A DNA stretch of 64,000 bases from JAICKM01 sp050998805 (GCA_050998805.1 JBPCPV010000027.1:62001-126000); one strand, 5' to 3'; positions 8,002 to 16,863 are shown, counted from the first letter of the stretch. The notes: a model not told the origin generated them from the sequence alone. Program-made: numbers and translations.

Positions 8002-8921
8002 AACACGCCGGGGTCTTGGCGGGGCTGCCGGCGGCGGTGACTGTCGTGGAGGTCGGGCCGCGCGACGGCTTGCAGAACGAGAGGGCATCGGTGCCGACCG
8101 AGGCGAAGATCGCCTTCATCAACCTCCTCTCCGAGAGCGGGCTGCCGGTGATAGAGGCGACTTCGTTCGTCAGCCCGAAGGCGGTGCCCCAGCTCGCCGA
8201 CGCCGGGGAGGTCTTCCCGGCGATCACGAAGGCGGCGGGGGTGCGCTACCCGGTGCTGGTCCCCAACACGAAGGGTATGGAGCGGGCGCTCGCAGCTGGG
8301 GTGCTCGAGATCGCGCTCTTCACGGCGGCCTCCGAGAGCTTCACCCGCCACAACATCAACGCGACCATCGCTGAGTCGTTGGCGAACTTCGCGTCGGTGG
8401 CCGAGGTCGCCCGCGCGAACGGCGTGCGGATGCGCGGCTACGTCTCAACCGCCTTCGGCTGCCCATATGAGGGCGCGGTGCAGCCGTCGGCTGTGTGCGA
8501 GGTGACGGCGCGGCTGTTCGAGTTGGGAGTAGACGAGGTTTCGATAGGCGACACTATCGGTGTGGCGACGCCGAACCAGGTGCAGGATGTGATGGGGCTG
8601 CTGATGCGCGACTTCCCCGCCGGCAGGCTGGCCCTGCACCTGCACGACACGCGGGGCACGGCGCTGGCGAATGTGCTGGCGGGGCTGGAGATGGGCCTCT
8701 CGATCTTCGACGCGGCGGCAGGCGGGCTGGGCGGCTGCCCATACGCCCCCGGCGCTTCCGGCAACCTGGCAACCGAGGATCTGCTCTACATGCTCCACGG
8801 CCTCAGCATCAAGACCGGCGTGGACCTGGATAAAGTCGTCGCGGCGTCCGCGTATCTGGCGGGGGTGAGGGGAAAGGCACCCGCGAGCAAGTACTTCGCC
8901 GCGGCCACAGCGACGCTCTAG
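7998..8921 (+). CDS. mvaB: Hydroxymethylglutaryl-CoA lyase
   Basis: DRE-TIM metallolyase of 307 residues that splits HMG-CoA into acetyl-CoA and acetoacetate. Metal and substrate residues are in VEVGPRDGLQNE. The HMG-CoA lyase cysteine loop is GGLGGCPYAPGASGNLATED, which separates it from isopropylmalate and homocitrate synthases. It starts at GTG in a GTGA overlap with the carboxylase alpha stop. It completes the route from methylcrotonyl-CoA; no isovaleryl-CoA dehydrogenase is in the window. Confidence 0.93.
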   Translation: MKHAGVLAGLPAAVTVVEVGPRDGLQNERASVPTEAKIAFINLLSESGLPVIEATSFVSPKAVPQLADAGEVFPAITKAAGVRYPVLVPNTKGMERALAAGVLEIALFTAASESFTRHNINATIAESLANFASVAEVARANGVRMRGYVSTAFGCPYEGAVQPSAVCEVTARLFELGVDEVSIGDTIGVATPNQVQDVMGLLMRDFPAGRLALHLHDTRGTALANVLAGLEMGLSIFDAAAGGLGGCPYAPGASGNLATEDLLYMLHGLSIKTGVDLDKVVAASAYLAGVRGKAPASKYFAAATATL

Positions 8922-8927
8922 CCCGGC

Positions 8928-9929
8928 TCACCAGCCGTATATCTTCGCCAGCGTCAGCACAGATATTGCGGTCAGGCCCCAGAGCACGATGCAGATGAGC
9001 AGCGGGCGGTCCTTCAAGAGGAGTTCTTCCGGCGTGCCGCCTTCGTTCTTCTGGTAGATCAGGTACTGGTAGCGGAAGATCCCGTAGAGCACGAAGGGCA
9101 CGGTGATCATCATCATGTGGTTCTTCGGCAGGTTCTCGGCGGTGAAGGTGTACTGGGCGTAAGCCATGACCGTGCCCGCCGTCACGACCGTGATCATCTC
9201 CTCGAGCAGCACCGGCGAATACTCCTCCAGGATGCGGCGGTGGCTGCCCGCGCCTTCGCTCAGGAGTATCAGCTCGTGCCGCCGCTTGCTGAAACCCAGG
9301 AAGAGTCCCAGGAGCGTCACACAGACATAGAGCCAGGGCGAGATCGGCACGCCTATCACGACCGCGCCGGCCATCGCCCGCAGCACGAACCCCGACGCCA
9401 GCAGCAGCACATCAATGATCACGACGTGTTTCAGCCAGAACGAGTAGGCAATCTGGGTCACGAAGTAGATCAGGCAGATCAGCCCGAACAGCCAATTGAT
9501 CCAGAACGCCAATCCGAGCGTTCCCGCGAGTATCACAATGCAGGCCGTGACGGCCACCCGTGGACTCAGCGCGCCCGACGCGAGAGGGCGGAAGCGTTTG
9601 CGCGGGTGGTTCGCGTCCTGCTTGCGGTCCACCAGGTCGTTCATAATGTAGACCGAGCTGGAGAGCAGGCAGAACAGCGCGAACGCCGTCGCGGTCAGGG
9701 TCACCAATCTGAGGTCGCCGAGCTTGAAGGAGAAGACCAGCGCCGCGCCGACCACCGCGTTCTTCGTCCACTGCTTCGGGCGCATCGTCTTCAGTAGCAG
9801 CAACGGCCAGGGGCGGTTGATCGCGGCGCCCGGCTCCGGGTAGCTCTCAACGTGGGGTACGGGCACAGGCACAGCGCCAGGCATCGCCTCATTTTGTCCA
9901 GGTTGTGCGGGTAACGTAGAACGAGCCAT
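8928..9929 (-). CDS. UbiA-type prenyltransferase, probable decaprenyl-phosphate phosphoribosyltransferase
   Basis: Integral membrane protein of 333 residues with about nine helices. The first prenyltransferase aspartate motif is MNDLVDRKQDANHPRKRFRP. The N-terminal LLLKTMRPKQWTKNAVVGA is typical of the UbiA branch that makes decaprenylphosphoryl-5-phosphoribose for cell-wall glycans, rather than of the quinone branch. The start ATG lies only 5 nt after a TATGAT -10 box with TTGACA 17 bp further upstream, so the mRNA is probably leaderless. It converges on HMG-CoA lyase with a 6-bp gap. Confidence 0.82.
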   Translation of the reverse strand: MARSTLPAQPGQNEAMPGAVPVPVPHVESYPEPGAAINRPWPLLLLKTMRPKQWTKNAVVGAALVFSFKLGDLRLVTLTATAFALFCLLSSSVYIMNDLVDRKQDANHPRKRFRPLASGALSPRVAVTACIVILAGTLGLAFWINWLFGLICLIYFVTQIAYSFWLKHVVIIDVLLLASGFVLRAMAGAVVIGVPISPWLYVCVTLLGLFLGFSKRRHELILLSEGAGSHRRILEEYSPVLLEEMITVVTAGTVMAYAQYTFTAENLPKNHMMMITVPFVLYGIFRYQYLIYQKNEGGTPEELLLKDRPLLICIVLWGLTAISVLTLAKIYGW

Positions 9930-9934
9930 AGCCC

Positions 9935-9963
9935 ATCATACCCCAAAGCCGACGCGCTGTCAA
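9935..9963 (-). promoter_or_regulatory. Promoter of UbiA-type gene, predicted leaderless
   Basis: On the minus strand TTGACA (9963-9958) and TATGAT (9940-9935) are separated by 17 bp. Only 5 nt separate the -10 box from ATG 9929, so transcription should begin at or very near the start codon. A divergent promoter for pncB starts 20 bp away. Confidence 0.75.
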
Positions 9964-9982
9964 AGTTGCCACTGGCCGCTCG

Positions 9983-10011
9983 TTGACACGCGATAGTGTT
10001 TGTGTTACGGT
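9983..10011 (+). promoter_or_regulatory. Promoter of nicotinate phosphoribosyltransferase gene
   Basis: TTGACA (9983-9988), a 17-bp spacer and TACGGT (10006-10011). It is back to back with the UbiA-gene promoter. The predicted 5' leader is about 65 nt and contains the heptad repeat 10038-10065. Confidence 0.6.
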
Positions 10012-10037
10012 AACCATATGATTGGCACATCTCACCT

Positions 10038-10065
10038 AGCTGAAAGCTGAAAGCTGAAAGCTGAT
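10038..10065. repeat. Four tandem AGCTGAA heptamers in the pncB leader
   Basis: AGCTGAA three times followed by AGCTGAT. It is the reverse complement of the TTCAGCT units at 30-50, so the same family occurs here in opposite orientation. It lies within the predicted 5' untranslated region, just upstream of the AGAGG ribosome-binding site. Confidence 0.85.
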
Positions 10066-10082
10066 CGCTTAGAGGTAGAGAC

Positions 10083-11477
10083 ATGAGCGTGTTTGACGGC
10101 AAGCGCATCCCGCCGGAGGTCTTCAAGATCGATGTCGAGAGGATGCGTCGCGGCTGGTACTCCGACAAGTACTTCGACAACATCGTGCGTGTGCTGGCTG
10201 ACCTGGCGCGCCAGGGCTATCGCTTCGGCGGCAGGAATCCCGACCTCAGCGACCTCGGCGTGGACCTCGCCAACGTGGATGTGGGCAACATCGAGGTCGA
10301 GATGCAGTGGTTCACACGGCGGGAGCCGTTCTCCGTCGTCGTAGGCGTGGACAAGGCGCTGGCGATGTTGGAGCTATGCACCGGCTACTTCGACGAGAAG
10401 GACCGCTTCGTTTCCACCTGGGACCGAATGCGCGTCTGGGCAGCGCATGACGGCTCCATTGCGCCCTACGGCGGCGACCCGATGCACGTCGCTCCGGTGA
10501 TCCGGGTGCGGGGCCGCTACCGGGATTTCGCGCTGCTCGAGACGCCGACCCTCGGCACCCTCACGCGCGGCTCGCGGACGGCGACGAACGTCTACAACGT
10601 TCTCAGCGCCGCAAAGGGCAAGGACGTGCTTTTCTTCCCCGCGCGCTTCGACGCCCACGAGATCCAGGCCGCCGACGGCTACGCGTATCACATCGCAGTG
10701 CAGCTATACAACCAGAACTCGAAGCAGCTAGGCGGGCCGCGCAGCTCGATCTCGACCGACGCCCAGGGCGACTGGTGGGGCGGTGCCGGCGGCGGCACAA
10801 TCGCACACGCCGCCATCGCCTGCTTCCTGGGCGACACCGCAGAGAGCGTGCTGGCGTTCGCGTCTACACGGCCGCCGGAGATACCCCGCATTGCCCTCGT
10901 GGACTTCAAGAACAATTGCATCGGCACGACGCTCGACGTGATGCGGACGATGTTCACACACTGGCGCGAGACGACCGAAGCGGGGCGGCACGCCGAGGCG
11001 CGCAAGTTTAAGCTAGCCGGAGTGCGCGCCGACACCAGCGGCAACATGCGCGACAAGAGCGTGCCGCCGCTGGGCGACCGGGCGCTCGACATGGGCGTGA
11101 ACCCCCGGCTCGTCTTCTTTCTCCGCCAGGCCATAGACCATGCCTACGAAGGCTGGGATCTGCCCTCGGAGTGGGCGGGCAGGGCAGAGGCATGGTGCAA
11201 AGAGGTCAACATCGTCGTCACCGGCGGCTTCACGCCCGAAAAGATCCGCAAGTTCGAGGAACTCAAGGTGCCGGTGGATGCCTATGGGGTCGGCTCTTCG
11301 CTGCTCGAAAACAGCACGAAATCAGGCACATCAAACGACTTCACAGCGGACGTTGTGAGAGTGCGTGTGCATGGCGACTGGTACGACATGGCGAAGGTCG
11401 GCAGACAGGCCGGCGACAGCCCCGCGCTCGCGCCTGTACCTACTCAGGAGATCCCGGTAGAATCAGCGGCAAGCTAG
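10083..11477 (+). CDS. pncB: Nicotinate phosphoribosyltransferase
   Basis: Protein of 464 residues. It converts nicotinate and PRPP to nicotinate mononucleotide in NAD salvage. Family features include the N-terminal RGWYSDKYFDNI, the central LETPTLGTLTRGSRTATN and the C-terminal phosphate-binding loop TGGFTPEKIRKFEEL...VDAYGVGSSL. The ATG has AGAGG about 8 nt upstream. Its last 38 bp overlap the end of the convergent AI-2E-type transporter gene. Confidence 0.88.
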   Translation: MSVFDGKRIPPEVFKIDVERMRRGWYSDKYFDNIVRVLADLARQGYRFGGRNPDLSDLGVDLANVDVGNIEVEMQWFTRREPFSVVVGVDKALAMLELCTGYFDEKDRFVSTWDRMRVWAAHDGSIAPYGGDPMHVAPVIRVRGRYRDFALLETPTLGTLTRGSRTATNVYNVLSAAKGKDVLFFPARFDAHEIQAADGYAYHIAVQLYNQNSKQLGGPRSSISTDAQGDWWGGAGGGTIAHAAIACFLGDTAESVLAFASTRPPEIPRIALVDFKNNCIGTTLDVMRTMFTHWRETTEAGRHAEARKFKLAGVRADTSGNMRDKSVPPLGDRALDMGVNPRLVFFLRQAIDHAYEGWDLPSEWAGRAEAWCKEVNIVVTGGFTPEKIRKFEELKVPVDAYGVGSSLLENSTKSGTSNDFTADVVRVRVHGDWYDMAKVGRQAGDSPALAPVPTQEIPVESAAS

Positions 11478-12756
11478 GTGCGGCTTCGTCGGTGGGCAGG
11501 ATGATCTCAGGCCCCGCCGGCGGCTCGGCCTCCTCGGCGGCGAGGCGCTGCTCCTTCTCGGCGCGGATCTCGGCGGCCTTGCGTAGGTCCGCGATGATCA
11601 CCTGGATTATTCCGGCGGTCGGCACCGCGAGCAGCGCGCCCGGCAGCCCCGCCAGCGACGAGCCGAGCAGCAGGCTCACGATCACCGTGAGCGCGCTGAT
11701 GCCGACACTGTTCCGCATCACACGGGGCACCAGCACATTCCCCTCGACGGTTTGGAGCAGCACGGCGAAGACCGCGACCGCGAGCGCGCGCGTGACCCCG
11801 CCGAAGTCGCCGAAGTTCAGTAAGAGGGGCAGCCCGTCGCTGCCCGGCTGGGTGAGCGCGACTAGGAGCGCAGGCGCGGTGCCGATGTACGGCCCCACGA
11901 GCGGGATCGCCTCGGCTATTGCGATGACCAGGGCGAGCACCGGCCAGTATTTCACACCGATGACAAAGTAGCCGACGGCGCTGATCAGCCCTACCAGACC
12001 CATCAGGGTGAGCTGCCCGCGCACCCAGCCGCCGACCTTGACCTCCACATCGTCCCAGACACGGCCCACACGGTTGCCGCGATCCGCCGGCAGCAGCGAA
12101 ACGATCCCGCGTTTCACCAGGGTGCGCTCGGTCATCCAGTAGAAGGCGATAACGAACAGCAGTATCACAGAAAGGGCACCCTCGGCCAGTCCGAGTAGGG
12201 TCGAGGCATAGCCGGCGGCCTGCTCCGCAGGGGTGCCCGTCGCCGGAGTGGAGGCCGATGGCAGCAGCGATTTGAGCGCGTCGGCTGCCCCGACCGCCCG
12301 GCTCCGCAGCAGCCCGTCGGGGATCTTGTTCTCCCAGGATTGGGGGTGCTGGAGGAAGTCGGTTACTCTGCCGAGCACCTCACCGGCCTGGCTTATGAAC
12401 AGGGGGACAATCAGCCATGCAAGCACGACCAGCACGAGGAAGATCCCCGTGTAGACGATCAGCACTCCCTGGCTACGGCTGAACGGCCCACGCCGCAACT
12501 TTGTCACGACAGGTTCAATCGCTGTGGCGAACATGATGGCTATCAAGAGCAGCAACAGCACCGGCAGCAGTCGGTAGACGAAGTAGGCGAGCAGCGCCAC
12601 GCCGAGCACTACCAGGCAGACGCGGATCACCGTGCCCGTCGGAAGGCGGTTTGGCTCTGCTTTATCCGTCGGCAGGACGCTCGGCACGGCGAACGGCTTT
12701 TCGTCGCCGGCAAGCTCTGTGCCGGTCAAGTTCCTCGGCGTGGCGTTGCTATCCAT
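11440..12756 (-). CDS. AI-2E/PerM family transporter (UPF0118)
   Basis: Protein of 438 residues with about eight membrane helices. The family pattern is VRGQLTLMGLVGLISAVGYF, followed by EAIPLVGPYIGTAPALLVAL and a last helix pair ending GIIQVIIADL. Members export or pass small molecules, with proven roles ranging from AI-2 release to Na+/H+ exchange, so the substrate is unknown. The N- and C-terminal tails are Pro/Glu-rich and cytoplasmic. ATG 12756 was chosen; a TTG at 12786 is possible, and neither has a clear ribosome-binding site. Confidence 0.85.
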   Translation of the reverse strand: MDSNATPRNLTGTELAGDEKPFAVPSVLPTDKAEPNRLPTGTVIRVCLVVLGVALLAYFVYRLLPVLLLLLIAIMFATAIEPVVTKLRRGPFSRSQGVLIVYTGIFLVLVVLAWLIVPLFISQAGEVLGRVTDFLQHPQSWENKIPDGLLRSRAVGAADALKSLLPSASTPATGTPAEQAAGYASTLLGLAEGALSVILLFVIAFYWMTERTLVKRGIVSLLPADRGNRVGRVWDDVEVKVGGWVRGQLTLMGLVGLISAVGYFVIGVKYWPVLALVIAIAEAIPLVGPYIGTAPALLVALTQPGSDGLPLLLNFGDFGGVTRALAVAVFAVLLQTVEGNVLVPRVMRNSVGISALTVIVSLLLGSSLAGLPGALLAVPTAGIIQVIIADLRKAAEIRAEKEQRLAAEEAEPPAGPEIILPTDEAAPSLPLILPGSPE

Positions 12757-12819
12757 AAAGGGCGACAAGAGCAAGCCGCGTGCCAATCTGTGCCGGGGGA
12801 TCGCCGACGGCTCAACGGA

Positions 12820-13230
12820 TCACCTCAAGAGCCGTGCCGTCCGCCAGACGGTAGATATAAAAATCTCGGTCTCTCGGTCTATTGAGAAGATCCGGCGGAG
12901 AGAAAGGCTCTCGGCCACAACCAGCAACGATGCATCCGCAAGGTCCATGGGGGTGTCCCGGTATTTCTCCATCAGCGCCAGCATGTGCTGCACTTCTGCG
13001 AGCAGGAGATCGTGCAGAAGCAAACGTCCCGTCTTCCATAACTGCCAAAGTTCGGCTTGATAGAGGTGGCCGCCCACGGCACCCAGCAAGTACATGGCTT
13101 CCGCAAAACACGGCCAAGTTGTGAGCATAGGCTCAGCAGGCAAGCTCTGTGCAGTGATCATACACGCGGAATGATTCGGATCATCGGTGTCCAAGAACGC
13201 GACAAGCGGGCCTGCATCGGTCAGGATCAT
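12820..13230 (-). CDS. PIN-domain toxin (VapC-like)
   Basis: PIN-fold protein of 136 residues, a likely Mg2+-dependent RNase toxin. Acidic residues are placed as in VapC: the first Asp in MILTDAGPLVAFLD, Glu in CFAEAMYLL, the Asp pair in PMDLADASLL and the last Asp in IFSIDRETE. ATG 13230 was chosen because AAAGGG lies about 5 nt upstream and because it overlaps the antitoxin stop in ATGA. The coupling is typical of toxin-antitoxin operons. Confidence 0.85.
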   Translation of the reverse strand: MILTDAGPLVAFLDTDDPNHSACMITAQSLPAEPMLTTWPCFAEAMYLLGAVGGHLYQAELWQLWKTGRLLLHDLLLAEVQHMLALMEKYRDTPMDLADASLLVVAESLSLRRIFSIDRETEIFISTVWRTARLLR

Positions 13231-13532
13231 AGGCACCCTTTGCGTCGTTTTTCGACTAACGCCTTTGTGAACGCTCCGCCGGTATCCTCAGACATGTGCG
13301 CTCCACCGGGGATATATTCATGGCTGTGTAGAACGCAGATCGCCTCACCCAGGAAATCAGCAAGCGTTCTCGGGGCTTCTGCGGAATGTTCGTTTGGCAG
13401 TGGATGAACGAACTGGCGGCGCAAACCCTCTAACGCCAGTTGTTCAGGGGTTGTGCCCTGTAGCTTCGCCTGCTCGACCAATGCTTGTTCTATATCGGCT
13501 GTGAGATATAATTCCACGATCATTTCCCCCAT
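13227..13532 (-). CDS. Antitoxin paired with the PIN toxin
   Basis: Protein of 101 residues directly upstream of the PIN toxin. The N-terminal VELYLTADIEQALVEQAK followed by GTTPEQLALEGLRRQF looks like a ribbon-helix-helix DNA-binding domain. The less ordered C-terminal part would bind and block the toxin; this is inferred from position. The start is ATG 13532. A TATAAT box lies at 13599-13594 on the same strand. Confidence 0.72.
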   Translation of the reverse strand: MGEMIVELYLTADIEQALVEQAKLQGTTPEQLALEGLRRQFVHPLPNEHSAEAPRTLADFLGEAICVLHSHEYIPGGAHMSEDTGGAFTKALVEKRRKGCL

Positions 13533-13593
13533 TGTCTGATTGCGTGCTCGGACCCCTTGTTTGCATCCGTATCCTTACCGCGAGCTCAGTTTC

Positions 13594-13599
13594 ATTATA
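13594..13599 (-). promoter_or_regulatory. Candidate -10 box of the toxin-antitoxin operon
   Basis: TATAAT on the minus strand, 61 nt upstream of the antitoxin ATG. The -35 region is not clear (TTACGC at 17-bp spacing). Confidence 0.4.
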
Positions 13600-13633
13600 C
13601 CATGACTTGTCTTCGCGCGTAAGGGAATCGGGC

Positions 13634-13660
13634 TTGACACCCGGCCCGTCGTCCTGTACT
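13634..13660 (+). promoter_or_regulatory. Candidate promoter of the DMT transporter gene
   Basis: TTGACA (13634-13639) and TGTACT (13655-13660) with a short 15-bp spacer. The GTG start is 8 nt further on and has no ribosome-binding site, so a leaderless mRNA is possible. Confidence 0.4.
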
Positions 13661-13668
13661 CTGGCGCG

Positions 13669-14544
13669 GTGGGGCAGCGTTCGGGGGTGTTCTGGATACT
13701 GGCGTCGGCGGCGGCGTTCGGCGCGCTCGGCATCTTCGGGAAGCTAGCTTATGCGGGCGGCCTCGGGCTGCCGACGCTGCTCGCCGCTCGCTTCGGCCTA
13801 GCCGCCGTGCTGATGTGGGCGATTGTCGCGGTGAGAGGGCTGTCGCCACGGGTGAGCCTCCGCACACTGGTCGGCCTGCTGCTGATGGGCGCGGTCGGAT
13901 ATGTCGGCCAGGCGTTCTCCTACTTCACCGCCCTGCTGACTATCCAGGCCGCCACTACCGGGCTGCTTCTCTACACCTACCCCTCTCTCGTCGCGCTGCT
14001 CGCGTGGCTGCTGCTCAGGCAGAAGCTCACACGGGCCGGAGCGATTGCCCTGCTGATGGCGACGGTCGGCTGCGCGCTGGTGCTAGGCGGGCTGGCGGCG
14101 TTACCGGGCAGGGCCGACTCGGCAGGGGTCGCCTGGGGCCTTGCTGCCGCGCTGATCTACTCCCTCTACATCATCGCCGGTGCCCGGTTGACGGCTAGCG
14201 TGCAGCCGCTGGTCGCCTCGGCCTACATCATTACGGCAGCCGCGGTCGTCTTCTGGGTTGGAGGACTGCTCGGCGGCACGCTCGACTTCCGTGTGACCGC
14301 CGGGGGCTGGGCGGCGGTCGTCGGCATGGCGCTCATCTGCACTGTGCTGGCAATCGCGGCCTTCGTGACCGGGCTGGCGCAGGTCGGCCCCGCGCGGGCG
14401 AGCATCCTTAGCACGGTCGAGCCGGTGATCACGATGTTGCTCGCGGTGCTGGTCCTCGGCGAGCAGATCAACGCCGGCCAGATACTCGGCGGCGGGCTGA
14501 TTTTGGGGGCGGTGTTCGTCTTACGGCTAGGGGCCAGGGGCTAA
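13669..14544 (+). CDS. EamA/DMT-superfamily exporter
   Basis: Protein of 291 residues with ten membrane helices in two EamA repeats. The first begins at WILASAAAFGALGIFGKLAY, the second at GVAWGLAAALIYSLYIIAG, and the last helix contains EPVITMLLAVLVLGE. Members export amino acids or other metabolites; the substrate cannot be told from sequence. It starts at GTG 13669. It converges on the GH5-like gene with a 6-bp gap. Confidence 0.88.
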   Translation: MGQRSGVFWILASAAAFGALGIFGKLAYAGGLGLPTLLAARFGLAAVLMWAIVAVRGLSPRVSLRTLVGLLLMGAVGYVGQAFSYFTALLTIQAATTGLLLYTYPSLVALLAWLLLRQKLTRAGAIALLMATVGCALVLGGLAALPGRADSAGVAWGLAAALIYSLYIIAGARLTASVQPLVASAYIITAAAVVFWVGGLLGGTLDFRVTAGGWAAVVGMALICTVLAIAAFVTGLAQVGPARASILSTVEPVITMLLAVLVLGEQINAGQILGGGLILGAVFVLRLGARG

Positions 14545-14550
14545 GAGCAG

Positions 14551-16854
14551 TTAGGGCAGCCAACCCCGATCATGCAGCAGCGTCACGCCGAGGAGGCCGA
14601 GGCTGACCTTGTAGGGATCGGGGAGTTCGGGGTGGTACTCGAAGCGGGCGCGCTCAAAGTATTGGACCGTGTAGGTGTGGCCGTCGGTAGGACTGACTTC
14701 GCCGATCTCCTCTGAGATCGGGTAGCCGAACTGCGCGAGGCCGCCGTGGGCGCGCCAATAGCTCAGGAAGCCCGAGTTCAGCGAATGCTGGGTCGGCGGG
14801 AAGTAGACATGGCCGGGGCGTTCGGGGAAGGTCGGCACCGTCGGGAAGTTGCGCCCCGCGGTGAGCTGCGCGCCGAGCCGGCCGAGCAGCACCGAGTATG
14901 GGGTGCCTGCGTTCTCGGGGTGGAACTCGAACCTATTCCGCTCGAAATACTGCACTGTGTAGCCGCCCTCCTGGAACTCCTCGGTCAGCGGGTAGCCGTA
15001 GATCGGTAGCCCGCCGTGCGCGCGCCAGTAGTCGCGGAAGCCGCCGCCGAGGTTGTGGTGAGTCTGGGGGAAGTACGTCGCTCCGGGTATCGGTTGCGCG
15101 GGGTCGACCGCAGAGGACGGGAGCGTGATCCGGTAGGTGTGGAGGCCGGCAGAGGCGAGCTGCACGAAGTCGCCGCTACGTGTGAAGGGCGCGTCGGCCC
15201 AGCTACCGTCGGGCTGCTGGACGCGCACCGTAAGCAGCACGCCCGGCGGGACAGGGCCGAGGGTCGCCGGCAAGCTGACGCTGACCTGGCCGGGGCCGCT
15301 CGTCCAAATATCCACACGCTGGTCGGGGCTGTGCTGCCAGGTGACGTAGGCCGTGATCGGCAGGTTGCCGGCGGGTGTGTACCGCACCACATCGGGGCTG
15401 GGCGAGGAGGTGCCGCCGAGAAGCCGCGCCCCGTCTGCTTGGTAGGCGAAGCGAATGCCCCCGGCGTTGTCGGCTCCGAGGCTGCTGTAGCTGCCGGCAG
15501 GCGGGCTGCTGCCGAGATAAGGCATGAGCGCGGCCAGACTGTAGGCGGCGACCTTCGGATGCAAGCTGTCGTCGTAGAGGCCGTAGGCGTTCTGGGAGGC
15601 GTTTTCTCCGGTCGGGAAGTTGTTGAGCATCCACTTGCCGCCGCCGATGTAGCCCTGGCTGTAGAGGTAGAGCCAGATGCCGGTTTCGAGGTCGGCGGTC
15701 ACGAGCTGGTCCACTGGCGACGCGCCCTTCTGCAAGCCCTCCTCGTTCGAGTATCCGAACTCTTCGAGCATGAACGGTCGGCCCACGAACGTCGCACGCA
15801 GGTTCGTCAGCACGGTGAGCGTGCGTTGTAGGTTCGTCATACCGCTGGCGACGAAGCGGTGTGGCGACTGGAAGTCGAGCACGGCGTTCGAGGAGAGTTT
15901 CGCCAGCACGATGTTGCTGTAGCCGAGCGTGATCAGGTGGTTCGGGTCGGCGGCACGCACAGCATCGCGCTGCACGCCGATCCAACGGCCCAGCGTGTCG
16001 TCGAGCGCGCTGAAAAAGGGGTGCCAGCTCGCAGAGTCGGCGGAGTCCATGTAGTCGAGCGTAGTCATGTTGGGGTGGGTGTTCACCCAAGCAGAGGCGG
16101 CGTCGAGAAACTCGCGGTAGTAGCGGTAGTCGTTGACGTAGTAGTATGCCTGAGTGTCGTTGAGGCGTGCTGGCACGAGTTGGCGGCCCTCGGCTGTCTG
16201 CCGGTAGGCGGGGATCGCCGCCAGGGAGATCCGCTCGCCGTAAGTGGTTATGAGCTGGTCGGTCTGCAAGGGCGGGGGCGCGCCGGCGTAGACAGAAAGC
16301 CCCACGAGGTCGAACTGCGGCTCATTCTTGAGGTCGTAGGCCAGCACGGCTGGCTCATCGCGCAGGTGGGCCGCGAGCCGCGTCTCCACATTCGTCACCT
16401 GGGCGAGGTCAGGCTCAACGTAGTCAGTGAAGGTGAAGATCAGGTAGAGGCCGTGCCGCCGGGCGATGTCCACGACCAGGTCCAGCTTGCGGAAGTTGCC
16501 GGCCAGCAGATCGGCCTTGAGGGGAGACATCACGAACAGGCGGACCGTGTTGATGCCGAGGTTGGCGGCGCGGATGAAGTCGGCTTCGATGGAAGCCGGG
16601 TCGAACTTGTCGTCCTGCCACATCTGCCATGCTCTATCCGGCGCGCCGACATAATTCACGGTCCAAGCGAAGAAGGGGTGCCCGTCGGGGCGCTGGAGGC
16701 GGGTGCCGCCGGGCGCGATCTGCACGAAGCCTGCCGAGGCCGGAGCGGCCGGCGGCAGCATGGCGACCACAGGTGCCAGCACGAGCAGCAGCAGCAGTAG
16801 CGACCCGGCGAAAGTCGCGTGAATATCGGGCAGGCGGAGACGTGGTAAGGGCAT
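14551..16854 (-). CDS. Secreted GH5-like glycoside hydrolase with two C-terminal LGFP-like repeats
   Basis: Protein of 767 residues. It has an N-terminal signal peptide (SLLLLLLVLAPVVAM...PASAG) and then a TIM-barrel GH5-type domain. The probable acid/base Glu is in YDLKNEPQF (about residue 173) and the nucleophile Glu in MLEEFGYSNEE (about 360). A beta-sandwich region follows. Two copies of a repeat close the protein (about 590-670 and 680-760), with YFPQTHHNLGGGFRDYWRAH in the first and YFPPTQHSLNSGF in the second. The same repeat occurs in the sugar dehydrogenase at 51398. Likely substrate is beta-mannan or beta-glucan; this is inferred. Confidence 0.85.
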   Translation of the reverse strand: MPLPRLRLPDIHATFAGSLLLLLLVLAPVVAMLPPAAPASAGFVQIAPGGTRLQRPDGHPFFAWTVNYVGAPDRAWQMWQDDKFDPASIEADFIRAANLGINTVRLFVMSPLKADLLAGNFRKLDLVVDIARRHGLYLIFTFTDYVEPDLAQVTNVETRLAAHLRDEPAVLAYDLKNEPQFDLVGLSVYAGAPPPLQTDQLITTYGERISLAAIPAYRQTAEGRQLVPARLNDTQAYYYVNDYRYYREFLDAASAWVNTHPNMTTLDYMDSADSASWHPFFSALDDTLGRWIGVQRDAVRAADPNHLITLGYSNIVLAKLSSNAVLDFQSPHRFVASGMTNLQRTLTVLTNLRATFVGRPFMLEEFGYSNEEGLQKGASPVDQLVTADLETGIWLYLYSQGYIGGGKWMLNNFPTGENASQNAYGLYDDSLHPKVAAYSLAALMPYLGSSPPAGSYSSLGADNAGGIRFAYQADGARLLGGTSSPSPDVVRYTPAGNLPITAYVTWQHSPDQRVDIWTSGPGQVSVSLPATLGPVPPGVLLTVRVQQPDGSWADAPFTRSGDFVQLASAGLHTYRITLPSSAVDPAQPIPGATYFPQTHHNLGGGFRDYWRAHGGLPIYGYPLTEEFQEGGYTVQYFERNRFEFHPENAGTPYSVLLGRLGAQLTAGRNFPTVPTFPERPGHVYFPPTQHSLNSGFLSYWRAHGGLAQFGYPISEEIGEVSPTDGHTYTVQYFERARFEYHPELPDPYKVSLGLLGVTLLHDRGWLP

Positions 16855-16863
16855 CTTGTTGGG

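Noticed and set aside
15859..16800. 313-residue plus-strand ORF opposite the GH5-like gene
   Set aside because: It is a mirror of a clear secreted hydrolase; no signal, domain or ribosome-binding site.
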